Shown here: positions 10,720 through 20,569 of the stretch, piece after piece | Layout of the letters: each line of letters opens with the position of its first letter | How positions within the stretch are numbered: the stretch's first letter is position 1 | Assembly (NCBI GenBank): GCA_015179125.1 | Contig: WHVA01000033.1 | Coordinates: 1 to 64,000 of the forward strand | Direction of reading: 5' to 3' | Origin: Gautieria morchelliformis | Taxonomy: Eukaryota; Basidiomycota; Agaricomycetes; Gomphales; Gomphaceae | Length of the DNA: 64,000 nt | Made by a program: the position numbers and the translations under genes | Notes under the pieces: model-generated | Seen by the model: the letters and a program-made list of their open reading frames with translations, nothing else | What the model was told of the DNA's origin: nothing | The model's database searches: none

Positions 10720-11346
10720 TACCTGAAGTATATGTATGTTGTATCAGTTGTAGACGGTTATGGCTCATGTGGTAGACTAGAGACAGTGCGTCTTCTCCCT
10801 TGATCTGTTTGTGTACATACTTTCTTCACGCCAATCACTTGTTCTCAAGCTGCCTGCCCAGTGGGAAGAACAAACTGCTTGAAAGACTCAAGGACCCCAC
10901 AAGCTCCCTCCTGTTTGAGAGCGGCCGCACGCCCTCACGACGAGGGAGAATGGGAATATAGCGCAGTACTTCTGTCTATGTCGCAGAGAATACCCCTAAT
11001 GCCATTGCGCTGCTGAGCCGGAGATGGTGATTTTATACAATGTTGGAAATGTGCCACACATGGCTATCGCTAGAAAGGCCATCGAGTCAAGGCATAGAAC
11101 GAGGCCAGCATCATGACGGTCTTCATGGGTCACAAAAACTATGCAAGCGGAGGTCTCTTTTTAAAGGATTCCGATTAGGGATTCGACGGCGATAATGTAT
11201 GCATTGAGCTCGTTCCCGGTCCATTTGAGGCCTGACTTGCCGATCTGTAGAGTTTTGCCCTGAGCCAATAGGGTTAGTTGGCGCTAGTACTACTAAGTAA
11301 GCTAGTAAGAGCCGATATTGGCTGCTTGCGCAGAGCAAGGCCTCCA
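10720..11346. other. Intergenic mosaic without an intact gene
   Basis: The only coding-like trace is a minus-strand frame at about 11170-11290 that reads LTLLAQGKTLQIGKSGLKWT and ends in a stop. It is flanked by stops and I do not recognise it. The rest shows no long frame or repeat. Confidence 0.4.
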
Positions 11347-11568
11347 GCGGAAGAGACCACGATCAATGGAGCTCTGATTCATTATGACAGAGTCCCCCTG
11401 ATTATAACCACTGTAACACAGGATTGCCACAATCGCATTTTGACCAGCTGGCAATTCGCGGAATTTCAGATATTCCACTGACCGAGTGGTAGCGTGTGTC
11501 TTCTGGGGATAGTCTACTAGAGGATATTTGCCATTGTGTCCATACGAATGAGAAAATTGGTAAGGTCC
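11347..11568 (-). pseudogene. RPB2: RNA polymerase II subunit RPB2 fragment
   Basis: About 70 codons match the highly conserved region of the second-largest Pol II subunit: [14 protein letters not shown], then [19 protein letters not shown], then [19 protein letters not shown]. The two halves are in different frames because about 8 extra bases, including two stop codons, interrupt the YYPQK motif near 11515. The normally invariant Glu of YNQEDSV is Gly here. Similarity ends abruptly on both sides (RGLFR at 11347 and the LTNF side at about 11568). It is therefore a captured or displaced relic, not a gene. It lies directly beside the virus-like cassette. Confidence 0.85.
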
Positions 11569-11578
11569 TCGTGAGGGC

Positions 11579-11725
11579 ATGCTGAGGGTCCGCTACTTTT
11601 CACCGGGATGTGGAGGGGACATGTACGGAGAGGCTCTGACCCTTTACCAACACAGGGCATGGGTCTTGAACACACATAACGCCAAGCCCGAAAACGTTAA
11701 CGCTATCAAAGCCCTTTGCTTCTGA
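11579..11725 (+). CDS. C-terminal ORF tail of virus-like cassette
   Basis: A short open frame of 48 codons ends with TGA at 11723-11725 ([20 protein letters not shown], then [12 protein letters not shown]). Its composition resembles the two following ORFs rather than the flanking RPB2 relic. I read it as the end of a larger upstream gene that was cut when this DNA was inserted. The start is uncertain. No family was recognised. About 90 bases separate it from the next ORF. Confidence 0.4.
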   Translation: MLRVRYFSPGCGGDMYGEALTLYQHRAWVLNTHNAKPENVNAIKALCF

Positions 11726-11815
11726 ATGCTTATGCAAGTCTCCTTTGGCCTTTTAAAACGGAGGAGGAGGAGCGGCTTCGCGGAGTGGCTCTCACCACAG
11801 GCGAACACCTGAGAC

Positions 11816-12433
11816 ATGAACACTCTCTTAGACACACTGCATGACACTGTTGCAGAAGGCTTCCTTGTTTCAGCGGCGTACGTCAGGTCGGACACAGTCT
11901 CACGCGGGCTGGGCTCGACCCTTGTCATGGATCGGCAAGTCCTCCAGGGATACATAGACGACAAGGAGGAGATCTCTGCCCTCGTATCCTCCAAGGTGAG
12001 CACGGCGCTGAGCACAACCGCAGGCGAAGCAAGGTACGATAACAGCGTCTCGCCCGTTGTCATGTGCGTGTTCATGCTGGCGTCCTCCGGATACACACTC
12101 GACGAACGAAGCATCAAAGGCATAAACAACCAGGCGTTTGCGTCTCTTTGGAGAACCGTGTATCTGTGTAGCCTTTCGAACACAGACTCTGGAAGATGGG
12201 TACGGAAGCACCTCAGGAACAGAACAAGGGACATCTTCTGCAGAATTAAAGGCCTGAGCGAGAGGCATGCAGAAGACGGCCTGGAGCCCTTCCCAAGCGA
12301 CGTTTTAGAAGAGATGTCCTCGGAAACATTCTCCCAGAACCACGTTGGTGAGTCCGTTCCCCTGAACATGACGTACGCTTCCTTAACGCACCTCGAGTGC
12401 ATAAAGCGGAATGATATGAAGCGCGAGACATGA
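11816..12433 (+). CDS. Virus-like ORF A (left copy), unknown protein
   Basis: An intronless ORF of 205 codons. The first about 26 residues precede a 510-bp inverted repeat shared with the copy at 13416-13925. The protein is mainly helical in appearance (KEEISALVSSKVSTALSTTA, VVMCVFMLASSGYTLDERS, WVRKHLRNRTRDIFCRIKGL). The last about 10 residues (IKRNDMKRET) lie beyond the repeat and differ from the right copy, so this C-terminus was probably created by rearrangement. This copy has the better N-terminus and the right copy the better C-terminus. I recognise no domain. The dense arrangement and lack of introns suggest a DNA virus or virus-derived element. Confidence 0.6.
   Translation: MNTLLDTLHDTVAEGFLVSAAYVRSDTVSRGLGSTLVMDRQVLQGYIDDKEEISALVSSKVSTALSTTAGEARYDNSVSPVVMCVFMLASSGYTLDERSIKGINNQAFASLWRTVYLCSLSNTDSGRWVRKHLRNRTRDIFCRIKGLSERHAEDGLEPFPSDVLEEMSSETFSQNHVGESVPLNMTYASLTHLECIKRNDMKRET
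11893..12402 (+). repeat. 510-bp inverted repeat, left arm
   Basis: Positions 11893-12402 reappear as the reverse complement at 13416-13925, equal in length and with no difference noticed by eye. The arms enclose ORF B and carry most of ORF A. The left end falls inside ORF A after its first 26 codons and the inner end after its codon 195. It marks an inverted partial duplication that is too recent to have diverged. Confidence 0.9.
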
Positions 12434-12485
12434 TAAAGGTGCACGCAGTGGCACGCGCCACACGACACACACAAACCTCCGGCAG

Positions 12486-13394
12486 ATGAAACCCATCGAT
12501 GTGCACTACAGATCCCGGGGAGGAGACCTGAGACGAAACACAGCGAAATCCTCTCACAACCAGCCAAACGGAAAAGCGGAAGAGGGAGAGCCCATCGACA
12601 TAGACCGGTACTACGCGCTCGTTCCCCCGGTGCAGGCAGACTCCTTCAGAGCACACCTGACGAGCATGCTTGTTTATGCGCTGACGGGAAACCCTTACGA
12701 AGCCTCAGGAGTATCCCGCAGGCTGCATATAATGGATGTGTGGACGAGCGAGCGCTTTGTCGTGACGGTCTCCGTGTTAACGCCCGTTGTCGCTTCGTGC
12801 ATACTGGACTTGGAGAAGGAAGCCGGTGTTGCAGCAGAGGCTCTGTCTGAGTCGTGCGCTTCTGTGATGAGCGAGTACTCGGACACCAGCTTCAAGGCAT
12901 CCTTCAAGGAGCTCAAGGCAAACCGCTTGCGTGTCATAGGAAAGCTCGCCCCCGATTCATTGGATGGTTTGCTTCCGGTCTCGGGATGGGACATGTACAA
13001 GCACGTGAAGGTCTCGTTCGTCAACGTCTGTGGGTTCGGTCCCATGATAACGTATACACGAAGACACATACAAGCAGGAGACCCAGCAGAGACCAAAACC
13101 TTCCGGCTCACGTCTGACACGGCACGTCTCCTGGCATCCGTGGCAGAGAAGCATACGCGCCTTTGCGTTTCGGCTGAGATGAACCCGACCAAGAACAAGG
13201 CCCTCTCCCTTCGCCTTACCGACGCGTCCACGCACAACAGCACAACGCCGCTTTCCTTGACGTCTTCCGGAAGGCTCTCGTCCGAAGGGAACCTGACAGC
13301 AGTTTTAGAACTCCTTCGAAGATTCAGATTCATGCTGAGGATATGCATGGACGGAGACAACAGAGACATGTTCTTGGAGTCCCTACGGGCTTAG
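12486..13394 (+). CDS. Virus-like ORF B, unknown protein
   Basis: An intronless ORF of 302 codons, 52 bases after ORF A. The N-terminus is hydrophilic (residues 1-40), then mixed alpha/beta-looking sequence follows with hydrophobic strands (RFVVTVSVLTPVVASCILDL, KVSFVNVCGFGPMITYTRRH) and a helical end (LTAVLELLRRFRFMLRICMD). Its stop (13392-13394) overlaps the stop of the opposing ORF A copy (13391-13393) within four bases. Tail-to-tail overlap of this kind is usual in compact viral genomes and unusual in mushrooms. No motif allows a function to be assigned. A structural (virion) role is only a guess. Confidence 0.6.
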   Translation: MKPIDVHYRSRGGDLRRNTAKSSHNQPNGKAEEGEPIDIDRYYALVPPVQADSFRAHLTSMLVYALTGNPYEASGVSRRLHIMDVWTSERFVVTVSVLTPVVASCILDLEKEAGVAAEALSESCASVMSEYSDTSFKASFKELKANRLRVIGKLAPDSLDGLLPVSGWDMYKHVKVSFVNVCGFGPMITYTRRHIQAGDPAETKTFRLTSDTARLLASVAEKHTRLCVSAEMNPTKNKALSLRLTDASTHNSTTPLSLTSSGRLSSEGNLTAVLELLRRFRFMLRICMDGDNRDMFLESLRA

Positions 13395-13891
13395 GACATA
13401 CCAAGGGTGCTTAGCATGCACTCGAGGTGCGTTAAGGAAGCGTACGTCATGTTCAGGGGAACGGACTCACCAACGTGGTTCTGGGAGAATGTTTCCGAGG
13501 ACATCTCTTCTAAAACGTCGCTTGGGAAGGGCTCCAGGCCGTCTTCTGCATGCCTCTCGCTCAGGCCTTTAATTCTGCAGAAGATGTCCCTTGTTCTGTT
13601 CCTGAGGTGCTTCCGTACCCATCTTCCAGAGTCTGTGTTCGAAAGGCTACACAGATACACGGTTCTCCAAAGAGACGCAAACGCCTGGTTGTTTATGCCT
13701 TTGATGCTTCGTTCGTCGAGTGTGTATCCGGAGGACGCCAGCATGAACACGCACATGACAACGGGCGAGACGCTGTTATCGTACCTTGCTTCGCCTGCGG
13801 TTGTGCTCAGCGCCGTGCTCACCTTGGAGGATACGAGGGCAGAGATCTCCTCCTTGTCGTCTATGTATCCCTGGAGGACTTGCCGATCCAT
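13391..13891 (-). CDS. Virus-like ORF A (right copy), 5' incomplete
   Basis: This is the same protein as ORF A from its Met-38 (MDRQVLQGYIDDKEEISALV) to residue 195. Here it ends LECMLSTLGMS and a stop, probably the native C-terminus because that stop is tail-to-tail with ORF B. The native N-terminus is missing: the repeat ends at 13925 and a different sequence follows. The frame stays open upstream of 13891 only within the repeat and a short flank. Confidence 0.6.
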   Translation of the reverse strand: MDRQVLQGYIDDKEEISALVSSKVSTALSTTAGEARYDNSVSPVVMCVFMLASSGYTLDERSIKGINNQAFASLWRTVYLCSLSNTDSGRWVRKHLRNRTRDIFCRIKGLSERHAEDGLEPFPSDVLEEMSSETFSQNHVGESVPLNMTYASLTHLECMLSTLGMS

Positions 13892-13925
13892 GACAAGGGT
13901 CGAGCCCAGCCCGCGTGAGACTGTG
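13416..13925 (-). repeat. 510-bp inverted repeat, right arm
   Basis: Reverse-complement partner of 11893-12402. Its outer end lies about 150 bases before the CWC25 start codon, so the CWC25 promoter borders or overlaps the virus-like insertion. Confidence 0.9.
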
Positions 13926-14078
13926 CAATAATTCGGGCGAGGCCCTTTCAGAAGTCACCGGGCGCCTACTGTATTAGATAATACGTCTTGCTTCAAGCCA
14001 CCAGTCACCACCTACTGTGTATCCTTTCTCGCCCTCACACCGAGCCCACCACAACGTTAACCAGCGCAATATACCAAA

Positions 14079-15513
14079 ATGGGTGGCGGAGACTTGAACA
14101 TGAAGAAGTCTTGGCACCCGCTCCTGCTGAAAAATCAGGAGCGGGTCTGGTTGGAGGAGAAGAAAGCTGTGAGTAGCTCTTGCATATCCAAATATGTTTC
14201 ACTAAAGGCTCATGGCATTGGACAGCTTGAAGAAAAGAAGAAATTGGATCAACTCCGCAAGGAACTTGAAGAGGAGCGTCAGCTTCAAGAGCTCCAAAGG
14301 CTACAAGAGGAGCAAACAGGGAAGAAGAGGTCTGAAAAGCTGGAATGGATGTATGCAACTCCCGCGAGTGGAAGTGGAGCGAATGCAAATGAACTCGAGG
14401 ATTATTTGCTTGGAAAGAAACGAGTAGACAAGATGCTGACTGGTGACGAAAATGCCAAGGTCTGTCACCTCTCTGCCGTGTCTTGGGCTGCTATGCACTG
14501 AACGACCTCCCTTCACATTTCAGGTCGGAGCTTCTCACAAGAATTTCATAGCAGTTCAAAATGCGAACAATGCTCGAGACACGGCAGCTAAGGTCCGAGA
14601 GGACCCGCTCTTCGCTATTAAGCAGCAGGAACAAGCTGCTTACCAGACTCTTCTCTCCAACCCCTTGCGTCTTAAAGAACTTCAGGAGCGTAATGGTATA
14701 TTGGTGTCAAAGCAGGACAAGAAGCGAGATAAGCAAGCTCGAAAAGAAGCAAAAGAAGAGAAGAAGAGGCTCAAAGCCTTAGTGAAGGAGCGTGCAAGGT
14801 CACCCATCGCTATACGTGGAAGGTCGTATTCTCGATCCGTATCTCCACCAAGCCGCCATGAAGATCGTTCGCGTCGCTATAGGCGAAGTCTAAGTCGTAG
14901 TCGCAGTCGCAGTCCTCGCCGGCGCTTACCTGACACTCGCGATCGTCATTTGTCTCCACTGCCTCCTCGCCGCCGCACTCGCAGTCCTACGCCTTCTCAT
15001 GGTCATGGTCATGATAGTTGGATTAGGAATAGGAGGCGTAGCTTTGACAGCAGTCGGTCGCCGTCGCCGTTGTCGAGCCTGGAAAGGAGACCTGCTAGAG
15101 CATCATACAGAAGCAAAGCTCCAGAGATGGATAGGCCCTTAAATAGTTCAGTTCATATGCCTGCTCCCGACTCTTACCCACGACCTCTATCCGCTTCTCA
15201 CCCGTCTCTTCCCGACACCCGAGCCTCTGCCTCAAAGACGTCCTTGGAGGCTGATCGCGCCGCTCGCCTTGCAGCCATGAGTAATTCTGCACATGAACTT
15301 ACATCTGAGCGTCGACAACGCCTCGAGGCAATGTTGGTGCAAGAGAAGGAAGAAAAAGAGCGGGAGGAAAGAGATCGTCTGCGGCATGCCAAGAGCGGGG
15401 GTGTAGGTGGGTTTTTAGACGGCGAAAGGCGAAGAGTTTATGCCGGAGGGATGGAGGGAGGACTTGCTGAAAGGATCAAGAGGGGAAGAGGTGGAATGGT
15501 TGGTGTTGATTGA
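14079..15513 (+). CDS. CWC25: Pre-mRNA-splicing factor CWC25
   Basis: Three exons are evident: 14079-14168, 14226-14459 and 14524-15513, with GT..AG introns of 57 and 64 bp. The protein begins [14 protein letters not shown], the N-terminal motif of CWC25, and continues with a long charged coiled coil ([19 protein letters not shown]) and the conserved KLEWMY core. Next comes [14 protein letters not shown], then an SR/RS-rich region (about residues 200-300) and a charged C-terminal helix. CWC25 joins the spliceosome at catalytic step one and stabilises the branching conformation. The gene is convergent with DMC1, with 287 bp between the stop codons. No defect was seen. Confidence 0.88.
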
Positions 15514-15800
15514 AGAAGAGATATTTGATATTTGAGAGAATTTGGTGATCCTACTTGTACTTATCTTACTCTGACGTGTAGGGCCGAACATGTGATTAGT
15601 TAAGCCTTCAGCGAGGGAATCGTAATGGTTGTGTCGTTCAGACGACCCCCAAGGCCCTCCAGGTGCGTTAATATTACAGTCACCACGTTCCCGCTCTTTA
15701 GGGAGTGCTGTATAATAAAGCGTCCCGACAACAATAATACAGCAGTGCATATAGTGTTCAATGCTAGAAGAGTCATATCAGGAGGAAAGAAGTGGATACA

Positions 15801-18194
15801 ATGTCAAATGTCCGCCCATCCGCCGTCTTCTAATTTGTAGGAAGCTTCACTTTCAGGACGATCCGGACTGTCAACTAATTTAGCGACACGTTCTTCAGCT
15901 CGACCTGTGATGTGGGGAAAAATGAGGGAGAAGTGAATGAGGTAAAAAGGACCAGCCAGACCTTTACGAAGAGCCATTCTTGTTGCTGAAGCGTGAGACA
16001 AGATGTGTCCTCCTATGGGTTTCATCGCGCCACCAGGAGCGAAACTCAACGTTGCACCAGGGTCGGCTGTAATGTATGAGAACAAGAAGATAGAAATAAG
16101 GGGAGAGCTACACTGGACTTGGTTTGTGAGCAAAATGGCAATCTATAGTGTGTACGAGAAGGATATAAGCAGGGCAGGTCGGTATGCTGCAAATCTTACG
16201 TTGTACTCCTCCGATAGCCGTGTGAGTTTCTGCAAATGCTAGGAGATACGCCGTTTGAGCAGAAGGGGACTTATACGGAGTGGTACTGTAGTTACTTGAG
16301 CCAACTAGATTGAGCGGAGTTAGTCAGGAGAAGGGAGTTAATTGAATGACGTCCTTTTTGTTGCCGCTCGCTCAACTCTCCTCTACCAGAAAAGTCTGTC
16401 CGAAAGAGTGCCATGATACTGTCGACAATCTAGAAAAGAGGCCGGCCAACGTAAGCGAGAACAACACTCGACTGGAGGACAAGTGAACTCACTAAAAGTT
16501 TATACTTCTCCTGCGAGAACCTTCCCCCAAGTTCATCGAGTAATTCATGCTGCACCAAAATCAGGTCAAGCTACCATCAACTACAATAAACATTAGCTGT
16601 ACTTGGTGTTCACTGTTGAAGGCGCGGGCTGAAATTTCTTGCTTGTAAGTAATTAAATTGGCCAAAGGGTGAGTCACGCACCATGAAGAATATTGCCGAG
16701 AGCATCATCACCACTGATTCCAAATCTATCGGCGATAGCCCTAATACGTTCTGGACGAAAAGTCCCTGGTAGAAGGAAATATGGGGTGTAGAGAGTAACA
16801 TTTCAGCTGATTGAAAAAAAGTACCTTCCGTGTCTATATATGCGACCTTCGTGGTTTCACAAGGTGAGCCTGGGTGGAAGGTGATAGTCACCAAAGAAAA
16901 CAATAACCTTCCCTTCCGCGCCTCCCATCTCAACAGGAAGCTGGGCGATGACGCTCATAGTGTGTGCTAATTGTGTCTTTCCTGTCCGAAATTCGCCATA
17001 TACTACATCAAGAAATATGCTCATATGCATGCCGAAGAAGTAATATTGAACGAAAAAATGTCACCTTCGCTTATTGATTGAGTCTGGAACCCTCCTGTGA
17101 TTGAACCAGGAAGTAGAGCTTGCCATGTAGCTATGATAAACGGGCTCACCACCAAGGATAGCATCCACCGATTTGCTACCTGTGCTGATGAATTGCACTG
17201 TTTGTCGCTTTTCTTGAACCTCAAGACCTGTGGCAAAGGAAGATCCCTAAAGGTAATCATTGGCAGCAAGATAATCGGTTTGAGACTTCTGGGACCTACC
17301 AAGCACTTGGCAACGGCATCCTAAATCGGCCGAATATGTATGCATGCGGTCAAGGCAAACAGAAATAAAAACAAACCTTGATCTTTTCCACCTTTGCTTC
17401 GGAGAGGCCCTTAACCTCTGACGGTGAGTACACTCCAATAAAGATGACAGTAACGAAGACCTTGATCTTCAGTAGTTGTCGTTTAGAGTTCATCCTCACG
17501 CCAGTGATAGTGTTAAGGCCGGCAGACTGTTGGTATCAGCATTTCAACGAAACCAAAGGTTGATGGTCCACAAAGCTGACCTTTAACTTTGTGATATCTT
17601 GTACGTTGATGCCCTAATCATAGAGAGAATTACTGTGAATAGACGATCTTGCGGGGAATAACGTATAGAGTCGTGACGGCAAGCACAGCTTTCTGAGATA
17701 ACGGATCGCAGACGCAGATTAAACTAGCTCAGCCGAGGGTGATGGCGACTTCGGAAGGTAAATGAAGAGGAGTCCCCGTCGTGATGGCTATATATCTTAA
17801 GCACAGCAGCAGCAAGCCTCATGATTGTCGGTGTGTGCGTAGATGTGAAGCAGATAAAGGGCTGACGGAGACAAAACACGGGTCCCGAAGACATGAGGTA
17901 GTCAAATGTGCCAGAGAAAAGCGATATCAAAGCAGACATATGGATTGTCAAAAAGCAGTAGTGATGCTTTCCAAAAAATGGAGGAAAAGATCTGGAACGG
18001 AGAAACACGACTATGATGCTCACATGTTGCTGAAGCTCGTCGACTAGATCAAAGAACGGAGCCTGGAGACGAGTGATATAATTGTGGGAATGGCGAGGTA
18101 ATAAAGGTACCTCGTCGTCGTCTTCAACGTGTGGACTGGTTGCACGCGAAGGCTGAGGGGGGACGCTTCCTCTGACAGATGCTGTTGAAGGCAT
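15801..18194 (-). CDS. DMC1: Meiotic recombinase DMC1
   Basis: A multi-exon RecA/RAD51-family gene. The ATG at 18194 gives [20 protein letters not shown], then [12 protein letters not shown] and [11 protein letters not shown], the helix-hairpin-helix region. Next is [20 protein letters not shown], then [20 protein letters not shown]. Walker A is GEFRTGKTQ (about 16970), [11 protein letters not shown] follows, the Walker B block is [20 protein letters not shown] (about 16400), and FLTNQVQ. The end ([14 protein letters not shown]...GGWADI) fits DMC1 better than RAD51. About ten short introns are present. It forms the strand-exchange filament in meiosis. The first exons up to 17519 are duplicated in the right arm; only this copy is complete. 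Confidence 0.87.
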
Positions 18195-18261
18195 GGTTGG
18201 TCGCGACAAAGTCAAAGTGACGTGACAGGAGTCACAGACTCACAGTCATAAAAGGTCCACC
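18195..18261. promoter_or_regulatory. 67-bp divergent promoter, DMC1 and unknown gene
   Basis: Only 67 bases separate the start codons of DMC1 (minus) and the gene at 18262 (plus). The interval holds a CRE-like GTGACGTGAC and a TGACTC-like palindromic context. Both transcripts must share this control region, or use leaders reaching into each other. The right arm has an identical copy at 40802-40868. Confidence 0.55.
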
Positions 18262-20471
18262 ATGTATCGTGTGCATACTTTGCCTACGAGCGAGACCAGG
18301 GAGACTACAGCAGAAGAAGAAGGTAGCAGCAAAGATGCCGGCCGATCCGTGTTGCACTCAGTCGAAGATAGGCTGGTTTATTTGACTTGACGTTCTTACT
18401 TCACGCTGCTAAATTGCACTGTCTAGTTTGGTCCTACTACAGGCACTTCGCCAGTGCAAGTCTATACCCCTACAGTCGAAGTGATGAACTTACAGATATA
18501 TAGCCCGCCAGACTTGGCTCACATCGGCTTTCACCAAGTTTTCAACCAAGTCTCGTGGAGGGAAAGGAAGCGACATCTGGCAGCCGCCACACACCATCAA
18601 GTTTCGCGGCAAATGCGACCTCGAAATAGGTCCTCATGTATTTTATGCAACCTCTGTTTATGAGGTTACGTATCAACCATATTCAGCTCCAGTACCAGCT
18701 CATTTCCCTTACCAAGCCCAGAAAGCAGCACCTTCGGCGCAACCTACGGCCAACCAAGCTTCATCAGCGCCCAGCCATGCAATAGCAGCGCCCGTTTATG
18801 CACCATCGACTACGGCACTTGTCTCATCATTGAAAGGGGCTGTTCCCATCACACCCGACCTAATAGCTCAGGTCAATACCGCAGCCATGTCAAACTCTAC
18901 CTTGGCCAATCTCTTGGGACTCGCTGCATCTGGCTCGGCGACGTCCGAACAACTACAGACCCTTGGAGTAACGATACAGTCGTTAGCAGACACCGCGTCG
19001 AGATCAGCGAATCTAAGCAGTCAACCTCAGGCTGGTTCTTCTTCTTCGGCCAAATCCTCTAAAACACCCTCCACCTCATCTCACTCCACGGTTCCACCCC
19101 CAACTTTCACGCCGCCAGTCAGTAAAGCCTCGGGCACATCGACGCCACATCCTCCCGTTTTAAGTCTCAGGCCACCACAAATGTCAGCTTCAAATCCAGT
19201 TCATTCCTTCCCTCAGCAGCAAATTCCACAAGTCATGCAAACTATACATAGAGAGGCGGACGTCGTAATAGAATTTTACGAAAATTCTTACGACCGATGG
19301 ACCCTACCTAAAGATTTGGTGCTCTATGAAAGAGTAAAGCGCTGGGATGGCAACAGCAGCTTAGCTGATATCATCTTCTCAACCATCTTTCCCTTGGAAG
19401 GTTCTAAAGCGACTACTTCCCCACCGCTGTCTACTGGGTCTTCAAGTTCGAAGAACGTTATCCATCCTATTACCCTCCGTTTCTTTAATGTCCCTCCTGC
19501 CATTTGGACTTTGTTTTGCCAGGCAGCTGGTGACGAAGAGCGAACACAGCGCATCAAACTGGCCATCGACTCTCAGGTAAGAGCATTCTTCTAACAATCG
19601 GTTGGTTCTGATTTCGCTCCTAGTTGGACAGGGCAGCTCCTCGAGCGTACTTACAACATCGAATATCCGATGGTGCACTTTTAACCCAACTTCAGGCTGT
19701 ATGTACTATGTGATACATGCACCTGTGATTTGTCACGCCCTGATTTTGTCGTTTCCCAAGTCCGCTTCTGATAGGTACCCTACCAAGCTAATACGACCAG
19801 CGGCTCATGCGGCAGGTTCTTCCCTCGGAAAACGTCGAGCTCACCCTGTTCCAAAGGATGGCTCCTTGGCAAGTGGTCCCACGAAGCGAAAGAGGTTACC
19901 GCAAGTCAAAAAAGCAGAATCCAGAACCGGTACATGTGATATTTGTAAACGTGCATCTATTGTTCTAGCGCCGGGTAGTCGTAAGTTCCTCTATATTTGC
20001 GTCCCTTGGAAAAAAAAACATTAATGAATCTTTATGCAAGCGTATTGCCCACCTTGCACAAAGAAAGTAAGGGCGACATCCTTGGCTGCCGGTGGTCCTC
20101 CAGTTGGGATCTCACCTGCTGCCAGTAATGATGCACTGCAAACACAAACAACTGCGGGCTCGGCTAGTACACCCTCTGTCGCTCAGTCCACAACAAGTGC
20201 TACCAAGCCTAAGCAGTCAAAGCAACCAGCAACGCCTCGGGCTCCCGTGGTAAAGCAGTCACCGATACAAACACCATATCCGGCCACTGGGACCCCTATA
20301 CAAAACTACTATGCATGGCAGACCCAGCCTCCTTATTCATATCACCCGGTTCAGCTCTCTCATGCAGAAGCTACCCAACCCCTGCAAAGTCAACACCAGC
20401 TAGAAACCCCATTGCAACAATCTAATCCACATCCAACCCAGACAGGCACTCTGACCGAATCTGCGAAATAG
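18262..20471 (+). CDS. Conserved-looking fungal protein, function unknown
   Basis: A spliced gene. The ATG at 18262 opens MYRVHTLPTSETRETTAEEE and a later exon gives FGPTTGTSPVQVYTPTVEVM. The main body, from about 18530, includes GKGSDIWQPPHTIKFRGKCD, a Pro/Ala/Ser-rich linker, SNSTLANLLGLAASG and FYENSYDRWTLPKDLVLYER. It also has FFNVPPAIWTLFCQAAGDEE and a basic segment KRRAHPVPKDG. Two Cys pairs (CDICKR and, after an intron, CPPC) could bind zinc. The C-terminus is Gln/Pro-rich. This composition fits a chromatin or transcription protein, but I recognise no family. It is divergent from DMC1 and followed by DDB1 on the same strand after about 100 bp. Confidence 0.65.
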
Positions 20472-20569
20472 CTGTGGTTTGTAATATGTAATTTCTATGA
20501 TAGACATGAGAGTCAATTCGTCGTTTTTTGCTGCGAATCACGTGATGGATTCAGGCTTTAGCCTCCACT

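Noticed and set aside
11644-12567. 307-codon frame antisense to ORF A
   Set aside because: Cys/Arg/Ser-rich shadow of ORF A; the plus-strand frame has its own ATG and coherent composition, and ORF A's two copies agree on that strand.
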